Of a stretch of DNA of 64,000 nt, positions 22,259-32,997 are shown one piece after another. The stretch spans positions 28,439-92,438 of the forward strand of contig MU119428.1 in NCBI GenBank assembly GCA_014904845.1. The letters are read 5' to 3'. A model generated the notes under the pieces. That model was given only the letters and a program-made list of their open reading frames with translations, made no database searches and was not told where the DNA came from. The first letter of the stretch is position 1. Each line of letters starts with the position of its first letter. A program made the position numbers and the translations under genes. Source of the DNA: Acephala macrosclerotiorum (taxonomy: Eukaryota > Ascomycota > Leotiomycetes > Helotiales > Mollisiaceae).

Positions 22259-23305
22259 ACGCCTGTAGACACGCTTGAAATTCTATTTTCTCAATCTGTA
22301 GTCGTTCGAGAAGTTATTAATTTTTCCTATATTTTCGACAATCGCGAGTAGAAGATTGCTTCTTCTGCCAGCGAAAGAGCTTGTAGACCCTTATTTTGAT
22401 CTTTTAGTTTGACGCTATTGATAGGGAGCTTAGGCTTGGGTTTCTGGTGGCTTGAAAAGAGTTCCGGCGAGCTCGTTGTGCCACTTCGAATTCTGTTGTC
22501 AATGTGATAACAGATTGAAGGGTCGAGAGATCGTTCACGGTTGGGAAAGCTATTTTGAGTATATGGCGAATGCTTTTCTAAGTATTAGCATAACTTGGAA
22601 GGAAATAAGTAAAGGACGTTAACACAAACCTTTTGCTTGTCCCCTGCTCCGCTGAACGTTCCCGCTACAGAGGACCTCCAGCCCCTGCGCACCCTCCCCG
22701 CGGATCTGACAGTATGCCACACAGCACGCCTAGCCAGCCTGGGCATATTCGGAGCCGTTGATAGATAGAGCTCAGCAAAATGTGAAGATTCCCGGTCCAA
22801 ATATAAAAATTGTGAGCTGCGCAGTACTTAGTACTTGATTGACAGTCCTATAGTGCAAAAAAGACATTGTACTGAATGCCTAAGAAGGCTTTATAATGTT
22901 CCTCTATGAGTGCAGCTTTCGATGTTGATGCAATCCTTTGTTTTGATGAGCAGACTGTGTGAGACGTGAGATAAGGCAGCTCGCTAATAGTGAGTATAGT
23001 AAAAACGAACTAAATTAGAATCCAGGTTTTGCTTCAAGGTCGCTTCCAAGGACTGGTTGGATAGGAGCTGAGTTGAGAGACAAGAGCTTGCATTTCGAGC
23101 ACAACTCTACGAACACTAGTAATAGACTATTGAAGGCACAATTTCGCAGATTCTGTTATTGTATTGCTATTTTCGCTGCTGTAAGGCAAGAATCTCATAG
23201 CTATCAACAACGGACTTGTTATATCAAAAGTGCTGTAAACCAAGCGTTGCTCAATACCTTCTCAGTCTAGGTCGCGCTATGAAACTTGCATCTGCAAGCC
23301 ACAGT
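22259..23305. other. intergenic, no supported feature
   Basis: Only short frames without motifs are visible. Composition is mildly AT-rich. Confidence 0.4.
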
Positions 23306-23987
23306 TTACTTATGATCAGCGCCAGGGGCAATTATCCTTTGCATTGAGACACTCAGCATCGTGATAACCATTTGACGTCCTAGTTTAAGCTTCTGCAGTA
23401 CCAGCTTCAGCTTCTCCAGTACCTGGTATATTCTCTGCAACAACAAACTCTGCTGCTGACGCACTAATTCCAAGCGTTGAAACATCTCCAATAGCTTTTC
23501 TCGCATTGGCATTTGTGCCAGCCAGTATTCCTTCGATCTAGACGCTAGCTGTAGCAGAGATTAGTATACCGTTAATACTCGCTTGCGTAGATTCAAGATC
23601 GGTAGGATTCGAAGCTCGAGCTCTTGAATAGCGCGCTGAGTAGTATAGATATCGGAGTTCGTGACTGTAATGAGGCGGTTGAAGCTTAGGGTCAAATCTA
23701 AGGGAAGAAAATATCAGTCTCGTCGTTTTGTGGATAGATCTGGAGCAGTTCGAAGAGAGGATACTGTGCGTACATGTAGAGAGAATGGCTAGTGGAAGGG
23801 CTGGAATTGGTAGTCCAGTTGCTATGCCGCTGTCGATATATTGGACAGCGTATTGTCCAGGTGATTGAGGCCTCTGCAAATGGATTGCGTCTGCGCAGGT
23901 GAGGGGGTCTCCTATGTTTGGGCAGAGGGAATGGACGTGAATGATATTGCCATGGATATCGCAAATAATGAGTTCGATAAAGCGCAT
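23306..23987 (-). CDS. possible hypothetical protein with helical/coiled C-terminus
   Basis: Minus-strand frame 23987-23538 starts with a good ATG (MRFIELIICDIHGNIIHV) and is coding-like at least to about 23710. Two further frames continue the signal: one with DIYTTQRAIQELELRI and one (23512-23306) with a coiled-coil-like LELVRQQQSLLLQRIYQVL. A gene of three exons is plausible, but the introns that would join them are too short (about 30 nt) or not in phase. No domain recognised. Confidence 0.3.
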
Positions 23988-24458
23988 TGTGTCGGAAGCT
24001 GGAAAGAGGCTCGTGATGGTCGAGGAGAGTCTGCAGAAAGTAAAACGATTCTAGATCGGATGACGACTATCAGGTGTATTTTGAAGGCTGTGTTAGATCG
24101 AACAGAGCAGCACCTACTTTGCCTTTTATAGTTTTCTAATCCGTCATAGAATAAGAGGGCGGCTTCTACCAAAACCCAACTCCATTGTCTTATTAGGACT
24201 GTTTGCTGAGCGAAAGTTTCGTGCATCAGGGGTAAGATGGCTGAACCCCTCCCTCCAGGCCCGTCGCGTGCGACCACTAACCCCGAAACGCTTCAAAAGG
24301 ATAGCCTCGCAAGCAAAACGACACTTTTCATCCCAATTCTCTCCTTCTATCCCAGCCGAATGATCTGCCGCAATTACTGTGGAGCAGAGTCCGCTGAAGC
24401 TATACTTTTTCGCTATTTCATCATCCTCTTCATGACAAGACGACCCACCCAAGAGACT

Positions 24459-24535
24459 ACCCAGACCACCCAGACCACCCAGACCACCCAGACCACCCAG
24501 ATCATCCAGATCATCCAGATCACCCAGACCCACCA
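24459..24535 (+). repeat. 9-bp tandem repeat (CCAGACCAC-like)
   Basis: About eight copies of a 9-base unit, CCAGACCAC, with later copies drifting to CCAGATCAT. The unit is in frame on the minus strand, where it reads as alternating GGL and DDL tripeptides near the start of a 135-codon frame (24551-24144, beginning MMRLDLVGLGDLDD). That frame could be a small gene, but nothing besides the repeat supports it. Confidence 0.75.
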
Positions 24536-24641
24536 GGTCAAGTCGCATCATAATCTTGTATGATACCTTTGTTAACAGTACGTTCGCGATTAGTCTTCGA
24601 TGTCCCTTTGTCCTCTAGGGGTTGGGTTTGATGCCTGCCAT

Positions 24642-24920
24642 TCAGATAAGCCACGAGGCTGGCAGAAATGCATTCATACGACCGTTACCTTCAGTCGGAA
24701 CCCAAGGCCGAACATTAAAGTATAACACTTGGGGGTGTGATACATAGTCTGGCTCCCAAGTAGAGGGGACGATGACAACAGAAGCATCAAATGTATCAGA
24801 GAGTTCTGTTGTTCTAATCGGGAGCTCCAAGAAAGCGGCTATAACCATGCTGTCGTGGTCCTGAAAGTCAGCAAGAACGCATTCGGAGAAACTGTTTGTT
24901 TGATTGCGCGGATGAGGCAT
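24642..24920 (-). CDS. small hypothetical protein, 92 aa
   Basis: The minus-strand frame runs from ATG at 24920 to TAG at 24642 and has good amino-acid composition, with ASVVIVPSTWEPDYVSHP and a Trp-rich end. No homologous family recognised and no introns needed. It could be a fragment of a longer gene. Confidence 0.35.
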   Translation of the reverse strand: MPHPRNQTNSFSECVLADFQDHDSMVIAAFLELPIRTTELSDTFDASVVIVPSTWEPDYVSHPQVLYFNVRPWVPTEGNGRMNAFLPASWLI

Positions 24921-25089
24921 CTCTATTTATTCTCTCTGGTGGCTACTTTTCTAATGTGATCTAGGCGACGTCAAAAGAACGCAACGGCAGATTCGACCGA
25001 CTCAGAATCTCGCAAGAGGGACCAGCCCAGCATCCCCATGACCATAATGACAGCCCAACCGAGCTGTATCTAGAGAATGGCACAATGGA

Positions 25090-25250
25090 TACATCTTTCT
25101 CTCTCTCCAGATATCAAGGAGTGCCTTGTCCTTTATGTTTTGCGACAGCTCCCATGCGGACTCATCTTCACTGTAAACGTCCCATGGATAACGTAGTACG
25201 TCCTGCCATCTTCTTGCTTCTCTGCCCGTATGCTACCAACAGAGCTGTTG
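25090..25250 (-). pseudogene. chromodomain relic (frameshifted)
   Basis: The minus strand encodes, in two frames, pieces matching a chromodomain: SVGSIRAEKQEDGRTYYVI in one frame, then WDVYSEDESAWELSQNI and KDKALLDIWREKDV in another. The W-D-x-Y, D-E-S-x-W-E and terminal LLxxW pattern is that of chromodomains. The frame change falls between the second strand and the tryptophan, with no GT-AG intron there, so a frameshift is likely. It may derive from a chromodomain retrotransposon or a fungal chromo-protein gene. Confidence 0.5.
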
Positions 25251-25571
25251 CCATCATCTGAGATTTGATGAGAGGCAGCGTCCTCGAAAATTTGAGCATC
25301 ACTTATCGTCTCATCTCCTGTGGCGGACCCATCAGCATCTTATGAACCTTGACCCCATTCAGTTGACCGAAAATTGAACAACCCATCTCGTCCATTGCCA
25401 CCTCGTGATATGCCCTGTCAACCCTCATTGGATACCACTGCTCTCCGTACAACGTTCCCCTATCAAAGTGTGTCCTAACCCAAGTGTCATCCTTCCGTAC
25501 GTTGTCGATATCCTTGCCTTAGAAAAGAAGCCGGTACCGCCCATTCCCCTTTGAATTGACTCCCAAGCATG

Positions 25572-26123
25572 TTATACCCCCTCTTTCAAAGCCTCATTCA
25601 CACGTCTGCGAACGGCGCCTGCGTTTCCCTCCTTGATCTCCGGGATCACCACTCGACTAAGGTCGAGTCCAACCCCCGGAATCTGACCTGGGGCTATCGA
25701 TGGCGGTGGAGACGATGGAGGCGATGGTGGAGGTGGGGGACCCGCGGGGGGAGGTGTAGTAACTCGTGGGAAAAGCTCGTTTCGTATAAACTCTTCCAAG
25801 GTTTCGCTGCGCTGCTCTGCCTTCTCTGCTCGGCGCTCCGCAGCCAAGAGGGCGGATTCGACACGCGTAAGGAGGGCTTTGACTTGTGCCCACTGGTCGG
25901 TATCCACTGGCGTCGGTACTGTCTGAGACGTCGTGATCTTCGCAGAGTTGGCCCGCTTCGCACGGGGCGGGGAGTTGGGCTCGAAGGGCTGCGTGCGCTT
26001 CAGAGGGCGCCCCCGAGTGCTCGTGGTTTGGACTGTAATCGAATCATCACCATCAGATTCGTCGAGCAATTCGAACGAATTGCCTTTGCGGCTGTTCACG
26101 CTGTTCTTGCTGTTCTTTGGCAT
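25572..26123 (-). CDS. hypothetical basic, proline-rich protein, 183 aa
   Basis: Minus-strand single exon from ATG 26123 to TAG 25572. The N-terminal 75 residues are polar and basic (GRPLKRTQPFEPNSPPRAKR). Residues 80-125 form a heptad-like helix with LLTRVESALLAAERRAEKAE. Then comes a Pro run (PPPAGPPPPPSPPS), followed by VIPEIKEGNAGAVRRRVNEAL. Basic region, coiled coil and proline run suggest a nuclear or scaffold-type protein, or a gag-like ORF of a mobile element; no zinc knuckle or reverse transcriptase is nearby. The downstream chromodomain relic could once have belonged to the same gene. Confidence 0.5.
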   Translation of the reverse strand: MPKNSKNSVNSRKGNSFELLDESDGDDSITVQTTSTRGRPLKRTQPFEPNSPPRAKRANSAKITTSQTVPTPVDTDQWAQVKALLTRVESALLAAERRAEKAEQRSETLEEFIRNELFPRVTTPPPAGPPPPPSPPSSPPPSIAPGQIPGVGLDLSRVVIPEIKEGNAGAVRRRVNEALKEGV

Positions 26124-26365
26124 TTTTCCACTAGCTCCGCCAAGCCCCGCCAATAGACTTCGTCTTGTCAGAAATCACGTGCTTATGGTGCTGAGTCAGT
26201 GGTGCGGGGTTATAAGCACTTCTCTCCACTGTAACTATCACTCTAATATATCATCACCGTCATCAGAACCATCAACTCTACTGGTTTCCATCACAAAAGT
26301 TGACACGTAACCTATGTTGAAGGGCTGTCGTTACGCCCTCGATATTCTGATTTTGCCGATCTCTA

Positions 26366-28454
26366 ATGATGATATGCCAAACTTGCCAAAATATTTTCCG
26401 AGGTTCTTGCTCTCATAAGAGATCAGTATTCGATGCAAACAATCATCACTCTTATCTCTACCAACTCGAACAAGCAGCTTTCGAAGAATGCCACATCTGC
26501 AGAGTCTTATGGGAAGCGATCTCTGACCACCCTCCAACCAATACTAAAGAGGCTTTGGAAGCTCCTGACGTTCAGGATACGGTTATTGTGAAACCAATTT
26601 CGCAATATTATATCAGGCACAGATCGCTTCGATCGAGAGAAAACATTCACAATATCTCAATACTATCGCTTGTCGTAGACAAAAACGGCGTTCCTAACGG
26701 CATTAATGGCCTCATAGGAGCTAGTTTTAACTTTTGCCTGCAACCTATGAGAAGTGAGACGATTCCCCAAATGACTTGCAGATCAGAGTACTAATATAAT
26801 TTTAGAAGCTGGAAGCCACCTTGGAACCGAAGAGCCATCTGATCCTAGTTGGACCTCCAGCATGATTTTAGCAAGGAAGTGGCTGCATCGATGCTTGGAA
26901 AGTCACAATAGATGTCTGTCTGCTCAGACGTCCGGATTAACTAATTTCATTCCGACGCGTCTCCTCCAGATTGGGGAACCAAGTGCTGACAAAATCCGTT
27001 TACTACTTTATCCGGACCGAGCGGGAATTGAAATCCAGTATACTACACTTAGTCATTGTTGGGGTACCTCACATGTCCTGAAATTGACATCAACGTCGTT
27101 ACAACGTCTTCAAGGAGGAATAGCGATTTCCGATCTGGGTCAGACATTCCAAGACGCTATATTTACAGCCCGGTCTCTAGGAATCCAATTTATCTGGATA
27201 GACTCTCTATGTATATTCCAGGACTCGCGAGAGGACTGGCAACGAGAAGCACCTCTTATGAGCAATTACTACCGATCTGCAATGCTCAACATCGCTGCAA
27301 GTGTCGCTGCTGATAACAAGGCTGGTTGCTTTCCTGACAGAAATCAGTCCTTGATCAAACCTTGCACCATAGAGACAGCCTGGGTTGATTGCCAAAATGA
27401 GAACTATTATCTCTATCGCTATGATTTCTGGCGACATGCTTTCAAGGATATGCCCCTGATGAAACGGGCGTGGGTAGTTCAGGAATTAATTCTGGCACCT
27501 AGAATACTTCATTTAAGTGGGACGCAATTGTTCTGGGAATGTTATGATTTAGATGCGTGTGAGACTTACCCAGATGGTGTGCCACCGGACATGGAAATAT
27601 CCTGGGTGACGCGAGGAGCCTTGTGGGACGCTTTCAGCAATGTGCAACATCGTCTTGTCGCTATAGAAAGGGTATTAGAAACACCTTCAAAAGACGACTT
27701 GTGGAAACTCTGGGCTGGGATTGTGGAAACCTACACAGCATGCAATTTAACATACGCTAGTGATAAGCTGGTTGCTCTCTCTGGAGTTGCAAAGCTTATG
27801 GAGCTAGCGCTCGACGACCAGTACTGCGCTGGGCTGTGGAGAAAGAAGCTGGCTACGCAGCTTGCCTGGGTCAGCGGCTCTTATGGGCAACAGCCGGATT
27901 CGCGGCATGAGCCCTATAGGGCGCCGTCCTGGTCATGGGCCAGCTTAGATGGCCCCATCTCGTCACACTTTTACAGTGAAGAGTCCTATATTAAAATAGA
28001 GACACTGATCAATATTATTGATTGCGAGATTAAGAGTGCAACCGATGACACCACTAGTGTGATCACGGGTGGAACTCTGAGATTGTCTGGCTGGCTAGCA
28101 TCATTAGAACTTCGCCATATCTCTCGAAATGAGTGGTCTGTTTTCTTTGATGGAACGTGGTGGGGGAGGCATCCAAATCTCCACATCAACCTGGATTGCC
28201 AACCTCCAACCCTTCGACTTCACTGCTTGCCGCTTTTCGTCAACACAGAACAGGCGGAATGGAATGCTTCTTGTCTGTTGCTCAGTCCTACCAGGGTTTC
28301 GAAAGGCCAGTTTAGGAGATTCGGGATTCTGAGCATATTCGCAGGAACCTTCGGAATGAAGGACTGTACAGGCTTTCGAGACACCAAGAATGAACCTTGG
28401 CTTGAGTACGAGGCTCTGGGTAGCAACGGCCAGTACATGATCTCGATTGTTTGA
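26366..28454 (+). CDS. HET-domain protein, 678 aa
   Basis: Exons 26366-26753 and 26806-28454 (52-nt intron) give 678 residues. The N-terminus has a Cys-rich segment, CQTCQNIFRGSCSHKR and later CHICRVLWEA, as in the large fungal HET class represented by tol-like proteins. The HET domain spans about residues 205-355: TTLSHCWG, FIWIDSLCIFQDSREDW, YRSAMLNIAASVAAD, then MKRAWVVQELILAPRILHL. Later conserved parts include DKLVALSGVAK, YRAPSWSWASLDG and a beta-rich C-terminus. All expected blocks are present, so the gene looks intact. Role: cytoplasmic allorecognition/cell-death factor (family knowledge); its partner is unknown. Confidence 0.9.
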
Positions 28455-28811
28455 TAATATTAAGTGGCTTTGAACCAAAGCTGAGGCAGAGCGTAGAAAT
28501 TGCACGATCCACAGACCTGCATGAGCAATATGACATGTACGATATGACCAAGTGTGGAAAGCAAGAACCCTACAGGAACAATCCGGTTTCCATCCAGATC
28601 TGCACTAACAAACCGATATAGTTTAGAATAACGCTAATGCCGCAAGTATTAATGAATACTCCTTTTATCTTCTAAGAAGCCTGCAATTAAGGATCGACTG
28701 GCTGCCTGCCTAATCCTCCCTCGACAATCTCATTTCCAGTAGGTTTTGTCCCAGGATCTTTCGGAGTTTCTTTTCGTTTATCGCTTTCTAATTCCATGTA
28801 CGGTTTGGCAG

Positions 28812-29014
28812 TTTTAGGACTTGGCATTTCCCGAGCTTCTCCCATCAACCCTCTCCGTGTTGAGATCTTGGGATCGTCTCAGCCGCATCTGGCGATGGTC
28901 GATCTACCGGGCCTCTTCTTGACCGGGAACAAAGACTAGACAGAGGAGGATTCTAAGCTTGTCGAGTCGCTCGTCCTCTCCTACATGAGAAAGCTCCGAA
29001 GCATCACCCTAGGT
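28812..29014 (+). pseudogene. dynamin-family GTPase relic (G3 region)
   Basis: In one plus frame: NPLRVEILGSSQPHLAMVDL, then PGLFLTGNKD, a stop at 28937-28939, then TEEDSKLVESLVLSYMRKLR and SITL. This is the segment of dynamin/Mx-like GTPases around the G3 DxxG motif (VDLPGL) and the following helix. The in-frame TAG sits where a Gln codon is common, so a single C-to-T change would create it. No G1 P-loop is seen upstream and the downstream frame is lost, so this is a fragment. Confidence 0.65.
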
Positions 29015-29289
29015 AGGGGTAAGGAAATAGGGGAGATCGCGTTGTTTAAGAGGGATTCCAGGCAGTTAAATTCGGAGTAAAAGGAGTAGTACTTAATATG
29101 GTTGCAAAGAGTGCAACATATGCTGCCTACAAAAGATTTCCGAGGATACCTGTACCGCCTTTTCTCAAGGCTGCAGCAGTCGGGCGACATGTTTGCATCT
29201 GTGGCGAATTGGTTTTGCATATTCTAGTTGATAGTCATAATAGAGCAAGGGGTAATAACTATAGTAGCTTTTGACGCTCTTAATAGGAC

Positions 29290-29473
29290 GATCGATAGTA
29301 TAGCCAAACTATAGTATTTTTCAGACTACAAGTCGAGCCCTTATAAAGAAATAGCTAAAGAACAATAGCAAACAAATTATAGCTTTATATATTTATATGG
29401 TGGAGATTTAAAACCCCTAAACTAGAAAGTTTTTTCGGCACACCGGTTTTTCGGCACGCAGGGATGGACGTTA
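29290..29473 (+). repeat. type 2 repeat end, copy D
   Basis: Ends GGGATGGACGTTA at 29473. Contains AGAAATAGCTAAAGAACAAT, CTTTATATATTTATATGG and GGAGATTTAAAACCCCTAAA, matching the reverse complement of 15886-16040. It abuts a second copy in the same orientation that begins at 29474. Confidence 0.7.
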
Positions 29474-29535
29474 TAACCTTAATATTTTCTTACTGCAAAC
29501 CGAATCCTTGTAGAGAAATAGCTAAAGAATAATAG

Positions 29536-29910
29536 TAACGTCCTTCTCTACGTAGCGAGAAACCCATCGTACCGAGAAATCTAATAAGTACTTTAACTTT
29601 AAACACCTTAAAATCTATGCACAACTCGATGTCTCTAATTTCTTTGTATACGTTGCGTTTTATAACCATTTTTAAATACTTGGAATCCCTTTTAATAAAA
29701 AATTTGTATCGTCGCCCTCACGCCTGATTTGCAGAGAGTCTTTCTTCGTGGCATTATTGAGTTCCTTTATTATAGCTCCACCATCGAGCTCTTATTACTT
29801 CTAATTCCCTTAAACAGATTTTACCTGAGCTCTACGGGTCTCCTATCATGCTAGAAATCCTCATTAGCATTGTGTTTGCTGTGGCGCGCAATTTCATGCA
29901 AGGTCGCCAC
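29536..29910 (-). repeat. type 1 terminal inverted repeat, left
   Basis: Inverted relative to 32998-33367 and to 18293-18658. The inner edge is GAAATTGCGCGCCACA on the minus strand. Confidence 0.75.
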
Positions 29911-30334
29911 GCCGATCGGTACCTCCAACCGAAGCGATCACCAATTCCGGCTAGAGCAAAATAGCTTCGCACGTCCCGACAGCCAGCACGTGACCTCTGA
30001 TAGAAGTTCTGGAAGAACGCCACACATCAAGTCAGGCCTGTGGCTGTGCAGAGTCTTGGCAAACGGGCCGACATCAGCCCCGCAGCCTTGCAATCCAACT
30101 CATTCTTCTGGTCAACCAACTCAACTCTCTGAGAATACCTACAGAATTCGCCGCCTCACAAGGGTGTGGCAAGAGCGGTTCGGCCGACCTCCCTGCCATA
30201 TCCACGTATCGTTGGGCCACAAGCCCCGCATCTCCAAAGTAAAGGCTTTTAGATCCAACTTCTTTAGTGCCCGATACTCGCTCGATAGCTTGCCCTACTC
30301 GTATCTCTCCACCTAAACCGCCGCCTCCGAGATA

Positions 30335-32689
30335 ATGCGTCTTCTATTCCGCAGCGATAACGGCGAATATAGACTCACAAAGGACTTCGTTGGCGATGAT
30401 CTTATCCCTCCCTACGCAATACTTTCTCACACATGGCTAGCGGATGCTGAGGAGCCTACCTTCAAAGACCTGACAAATGGCACCGGCGGGGACAAGCTTG
30501 GCTATGAGAAGATCCGGTTCTGTGGAAAACAAGCGGGGCAGGATGGCCTACGATACTTTTGGGTGGACACCTGCTGTATTAATAAGGCAAATCATAACGA
30601 ATTATCGCAGGCTATCAACTCCATGTTTCGATGGTACCGCAACGCGTGCCGATGCTACGTCTATTTGTTGGATGTCCCTCTCGCTCCTTTCGACAACTGT
30701 CATACACTTAATCTACAATCATGGGATTCGGATTTTTGGAAAAGTCGATGGTTCACTCGAGGTTGGACGCTCCAAGAGCTTCTTGCTCCGGCTTCAGTCG
30801 AATTCTTCTCTAAAGAAGGCGAGCGACTTGGTGACAAGAATTCTCTAGAGCAACAAATTCAGGAGATAACGGGTATTCCTGCCTTAGCGCTTCAAGGAGC
30901 CCCTTTATCTCAGCTTGGTGTCGATAAGCCATTTCTATGGATGGACCGCCGCCAGACAAAGCTCGATGAAGATAAAGTGTACTCATTACTGGGCATTTTC
31001 GACGTCATAATTCCCCTCTCCTATAACGAAGGATGGACGAATGCATTTAAACGGCTCCGAGAGGTGATCGATAAACGGGAAAAATGTGCTCAAGATTTGT
31101 ACCTCACGGATCCCCGCCTTGACAAGGAGCGGATTGTGGCCACGAAGGGTGGCTTATTGGAGGACTCGTACCGATGGATCCTCGGAAACTACAAGTTCCA
31201 GCGATGGCGCAGCACCCAGCAGAGTACACTTCTTTGGATCAAGGGTGATCCTGGCAAGGGCAAGACGATGTTGCTCTGCGGTATTATCAACGAATTAGAC
31301 AAGCCGACTGACAAGACGACTCTTCTGTCCTACTTCTTCTGCCAGGCCACCGACTCGCGAATCAATAACGCCACGGCCGTACTACGAGGTCTGATATATA
31401 TGCTTGTCGGTCAGCAGCCATCGCTCATCTCGTATATCCTGAAGAAGCACGACCACGCAGGCAAAAGCCTTTTTGATGATGCGAATGCATGGGTTGCCTT
31501 AGTCGAGATCTTCACGGACATGCTCCAAGACCCGAACTTAAACAGAGCATACTTGATCATCGATGCACTCGACGAATGCGTAGCAGACTTACCGAAACTA
31601 TTAGATTTTATCGTCCAGAAGTCGTCTATATCTCCCCGTGTTAAGTGGATCGTCTCAAGCCGCAACGACACCAATATTGAGCGGAGACTACAGCTTGGCG
31701 ATTCCAGGACGAGGCTGAGTCTTGAGCTTAAAGAAAACGCAAAGCATGTATCCCGTGCGGTTAATGTATACATGCATTCGAGAATATTTGATTCAAATAT
31801 CCATAAAGGTTGGGTGGGGACCGATGCCACGGCGATGTCCTCTTACGATCAGAATTTGGACCAATCTGCCATGTTACCATCTACTGAAGATAAAGAGACC
31901 CCGGCGGAAAGGTTCCAAGAAGATGAGCCGCTTCGTGTTCCGCGTCTGAATATATACGGCACGCAGTCTGGTGTGACTCGACGATCTGCTGTCAAAGTAC
32001 AAAGGACTCCAAAATTTAGCGACCAATCTATCCAATCAGATCGCGACTTAGAACATTCGCTGGATACCTCTCGAGGCGTACATGTTGGCTCTGTTCCGTG
32101 TCCACATTCTGGCTGTGCGACTAGTCCGACAATACTGTATCGGTCTGGCAGATTCTCCAACGAAGCAAGATCTGAAATTATCGAACACCTACGTCAAGTG
32201 CATAATACCTCGCTATTTTCATGTCCAGTGAAGGGATGTCAGCGTCAGGACAAGGACGGATACTTCAGACGTCATGATTTGTTGAAGCACTTGAAAAAAG
32301 AACATCCGTTGTGTTCCTCTGGCAAGATACTGCGTAACAAAGATCTTGATTTGTATGGCAAGTCGGAGGATAAGTTAGCATCTCGTCGCGAGGTCAAAGT
32401 TCCATGTCCACATCGTAACTGTGCAAGTCGCCCGACAATACTCTATCAGCATGGCAGATTTCTCAAAGAGGCGAGATCTGAAATCACAGAACACCTACGT
32501 CAGGTACATAATACCTCGCTATTTTCATGTCCAGTGAAGGGATGTCAGCGTCAGGACAAGGACGGATACTTCAGACGTCATGATTTAGTAAAGCACTTGA
32601 AAAACGGACATCCGTTGTATTCCTCTGACAAGATTTTGCGTAGCAAAGATCTTGATTTATATAATGAGTCTGAGGACGAGTTAGCATAG
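30335..32689 (+). CDS. HET-NACHT protein with duplicated C2H2-like zinc-finger C-terminus, 784 aa
   Basis: Single exon. Residues 1-240 are the HET domain of the HET-E/HET-D type: MRLLFRSDNGEYRL, PPYAILSHTW, RYFWVDTCCINKANHNELSQ, SRWFTRGWTLQELLAP, then EDKVYSLLGIFDV. Residues about 285-480 are a NACHT NTPase: Walker A GDPGKGKT at 304-311, Walker B LIIDALDEC around 407-415, then KWIVSSRND. In the classic HET-E/HET-D proteins WD40 repeats follow; here there are two copies of a roughly 100-residue module (about 585-685 and 687-784), each with PCPH...C, HLRQVHNTSLFSCPVKGCQ and FRRHDL-KHLK-HPL, a C2H2-like pattern. The modules are 306 nt apart and nearly identical over their core. Family role: NLR-like trigger of incompatibility death. 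Recognition through zinc fingers is inference. Confidence 0.85.
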   Translation: MRLLFRSDNGEYRLTKDFVGDDLIPPYAILSHTWLADAEEPTFKDLTNGTGGDKLGYEKIRFCGKQAGQDGLRYFWVDTCCINKANHNELSQAINSMFRWYRNACRCYVYLLDVPLAPFDNCHTLNLQSWDSDFWKSRWFTRGWTLQELLAPASVEFFSKEGERLGDKNSLEQQIQEITGIPALALQGAPLSQLGVDKPFLWMDRRQTKLDEDKVYSLLGIFDVIIPLSYNEGWTNAFKRLREVIDKREKCAQDLYLTDPRLDKERIVATKGGLLEDSYRWILGNYKFQRWRSTQQSTLLWIKGDPGKGKTMLLCGIINELDKPTDKTTLLSYFFCQATDSRINNATAVLRGLIYMLVGQQPSLISYILKKHDHAGKSLFDDANAWVALVEIFTDMLQDPNLNRAYLIIDALDECVADLPKLLDFIVQKSSISPRVKWIVSSRNDTNIERRLQLGDSRTRLSLELKENAKHVSRAVNVYMHSRIFDSNIHKGWVGTDATAMSSYDQNLDQSAMLPSTEDKETPAERFQEDEPLRVPRLNIYGTQSGVTRRSAVKVQRTPKFSDQSIQSDRDLEHSLDTSRGVHVGSVPCPHSGCATSPTILYRSGRFSNEARSEIIEHLRQVHNTSLFSCPVKGCQRQDKDGYFRRHDLLKHLKKEHPLCSSGKILRNKDLDLYGKSEDKLASRREVKVPCPHRNCASRPTILYQHGRFLKEARSEITEHLRQVHNTSLFSCPVKGCQRQDKDGYFRRHDLVKHLKNGHPLYSSDKILRSKDLDLYNESEDELA
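32209..32622 (+). repeat. 306-bp in-gene tandem duplication
   Basis: The segment containing CTCGCTATTTTCATGTCCAG recurs 306 bases later (copies near 32209 and 32515), nearly identical for over 100 bases. The period equals 102 codons, so the frame is kept. Confidence 0.85.
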
Positions 32690-32997
32690 ATGTCATGCCG
32701 CATCGTTGAGATGTCCGCTCGCTAGACTGCTCTACTGCCATGGGTGACTTTGGATTGCAAAAAGACTAAGGAGTTCGAGAAGAACGCCACAGTTTAAACG
32801 AATGCGGTGTAGCGTAAATCGAAAAAGGTACGGAGGTACCTGCTCCAAGCACTCTCACATCGCCTTTCACGGCAGAATCTGTATCGGGTGTGAGGGACGT
32901 AGAAATTGCATTATGTAAGCAAAGAAGCTTGGCGTTTCGCAGGCGTGCTTTTTCATTGGTTGGTTTGAAAAGGAGTACCGATTAGTGCGGCGATTGT

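Noticed and set aside
25569..26156. 195-codon plus-strand frame with Trp/Arg runs
   Set aside because: Mirror of the proline-rich minus-strand gene; the composition is an antisense artefact.
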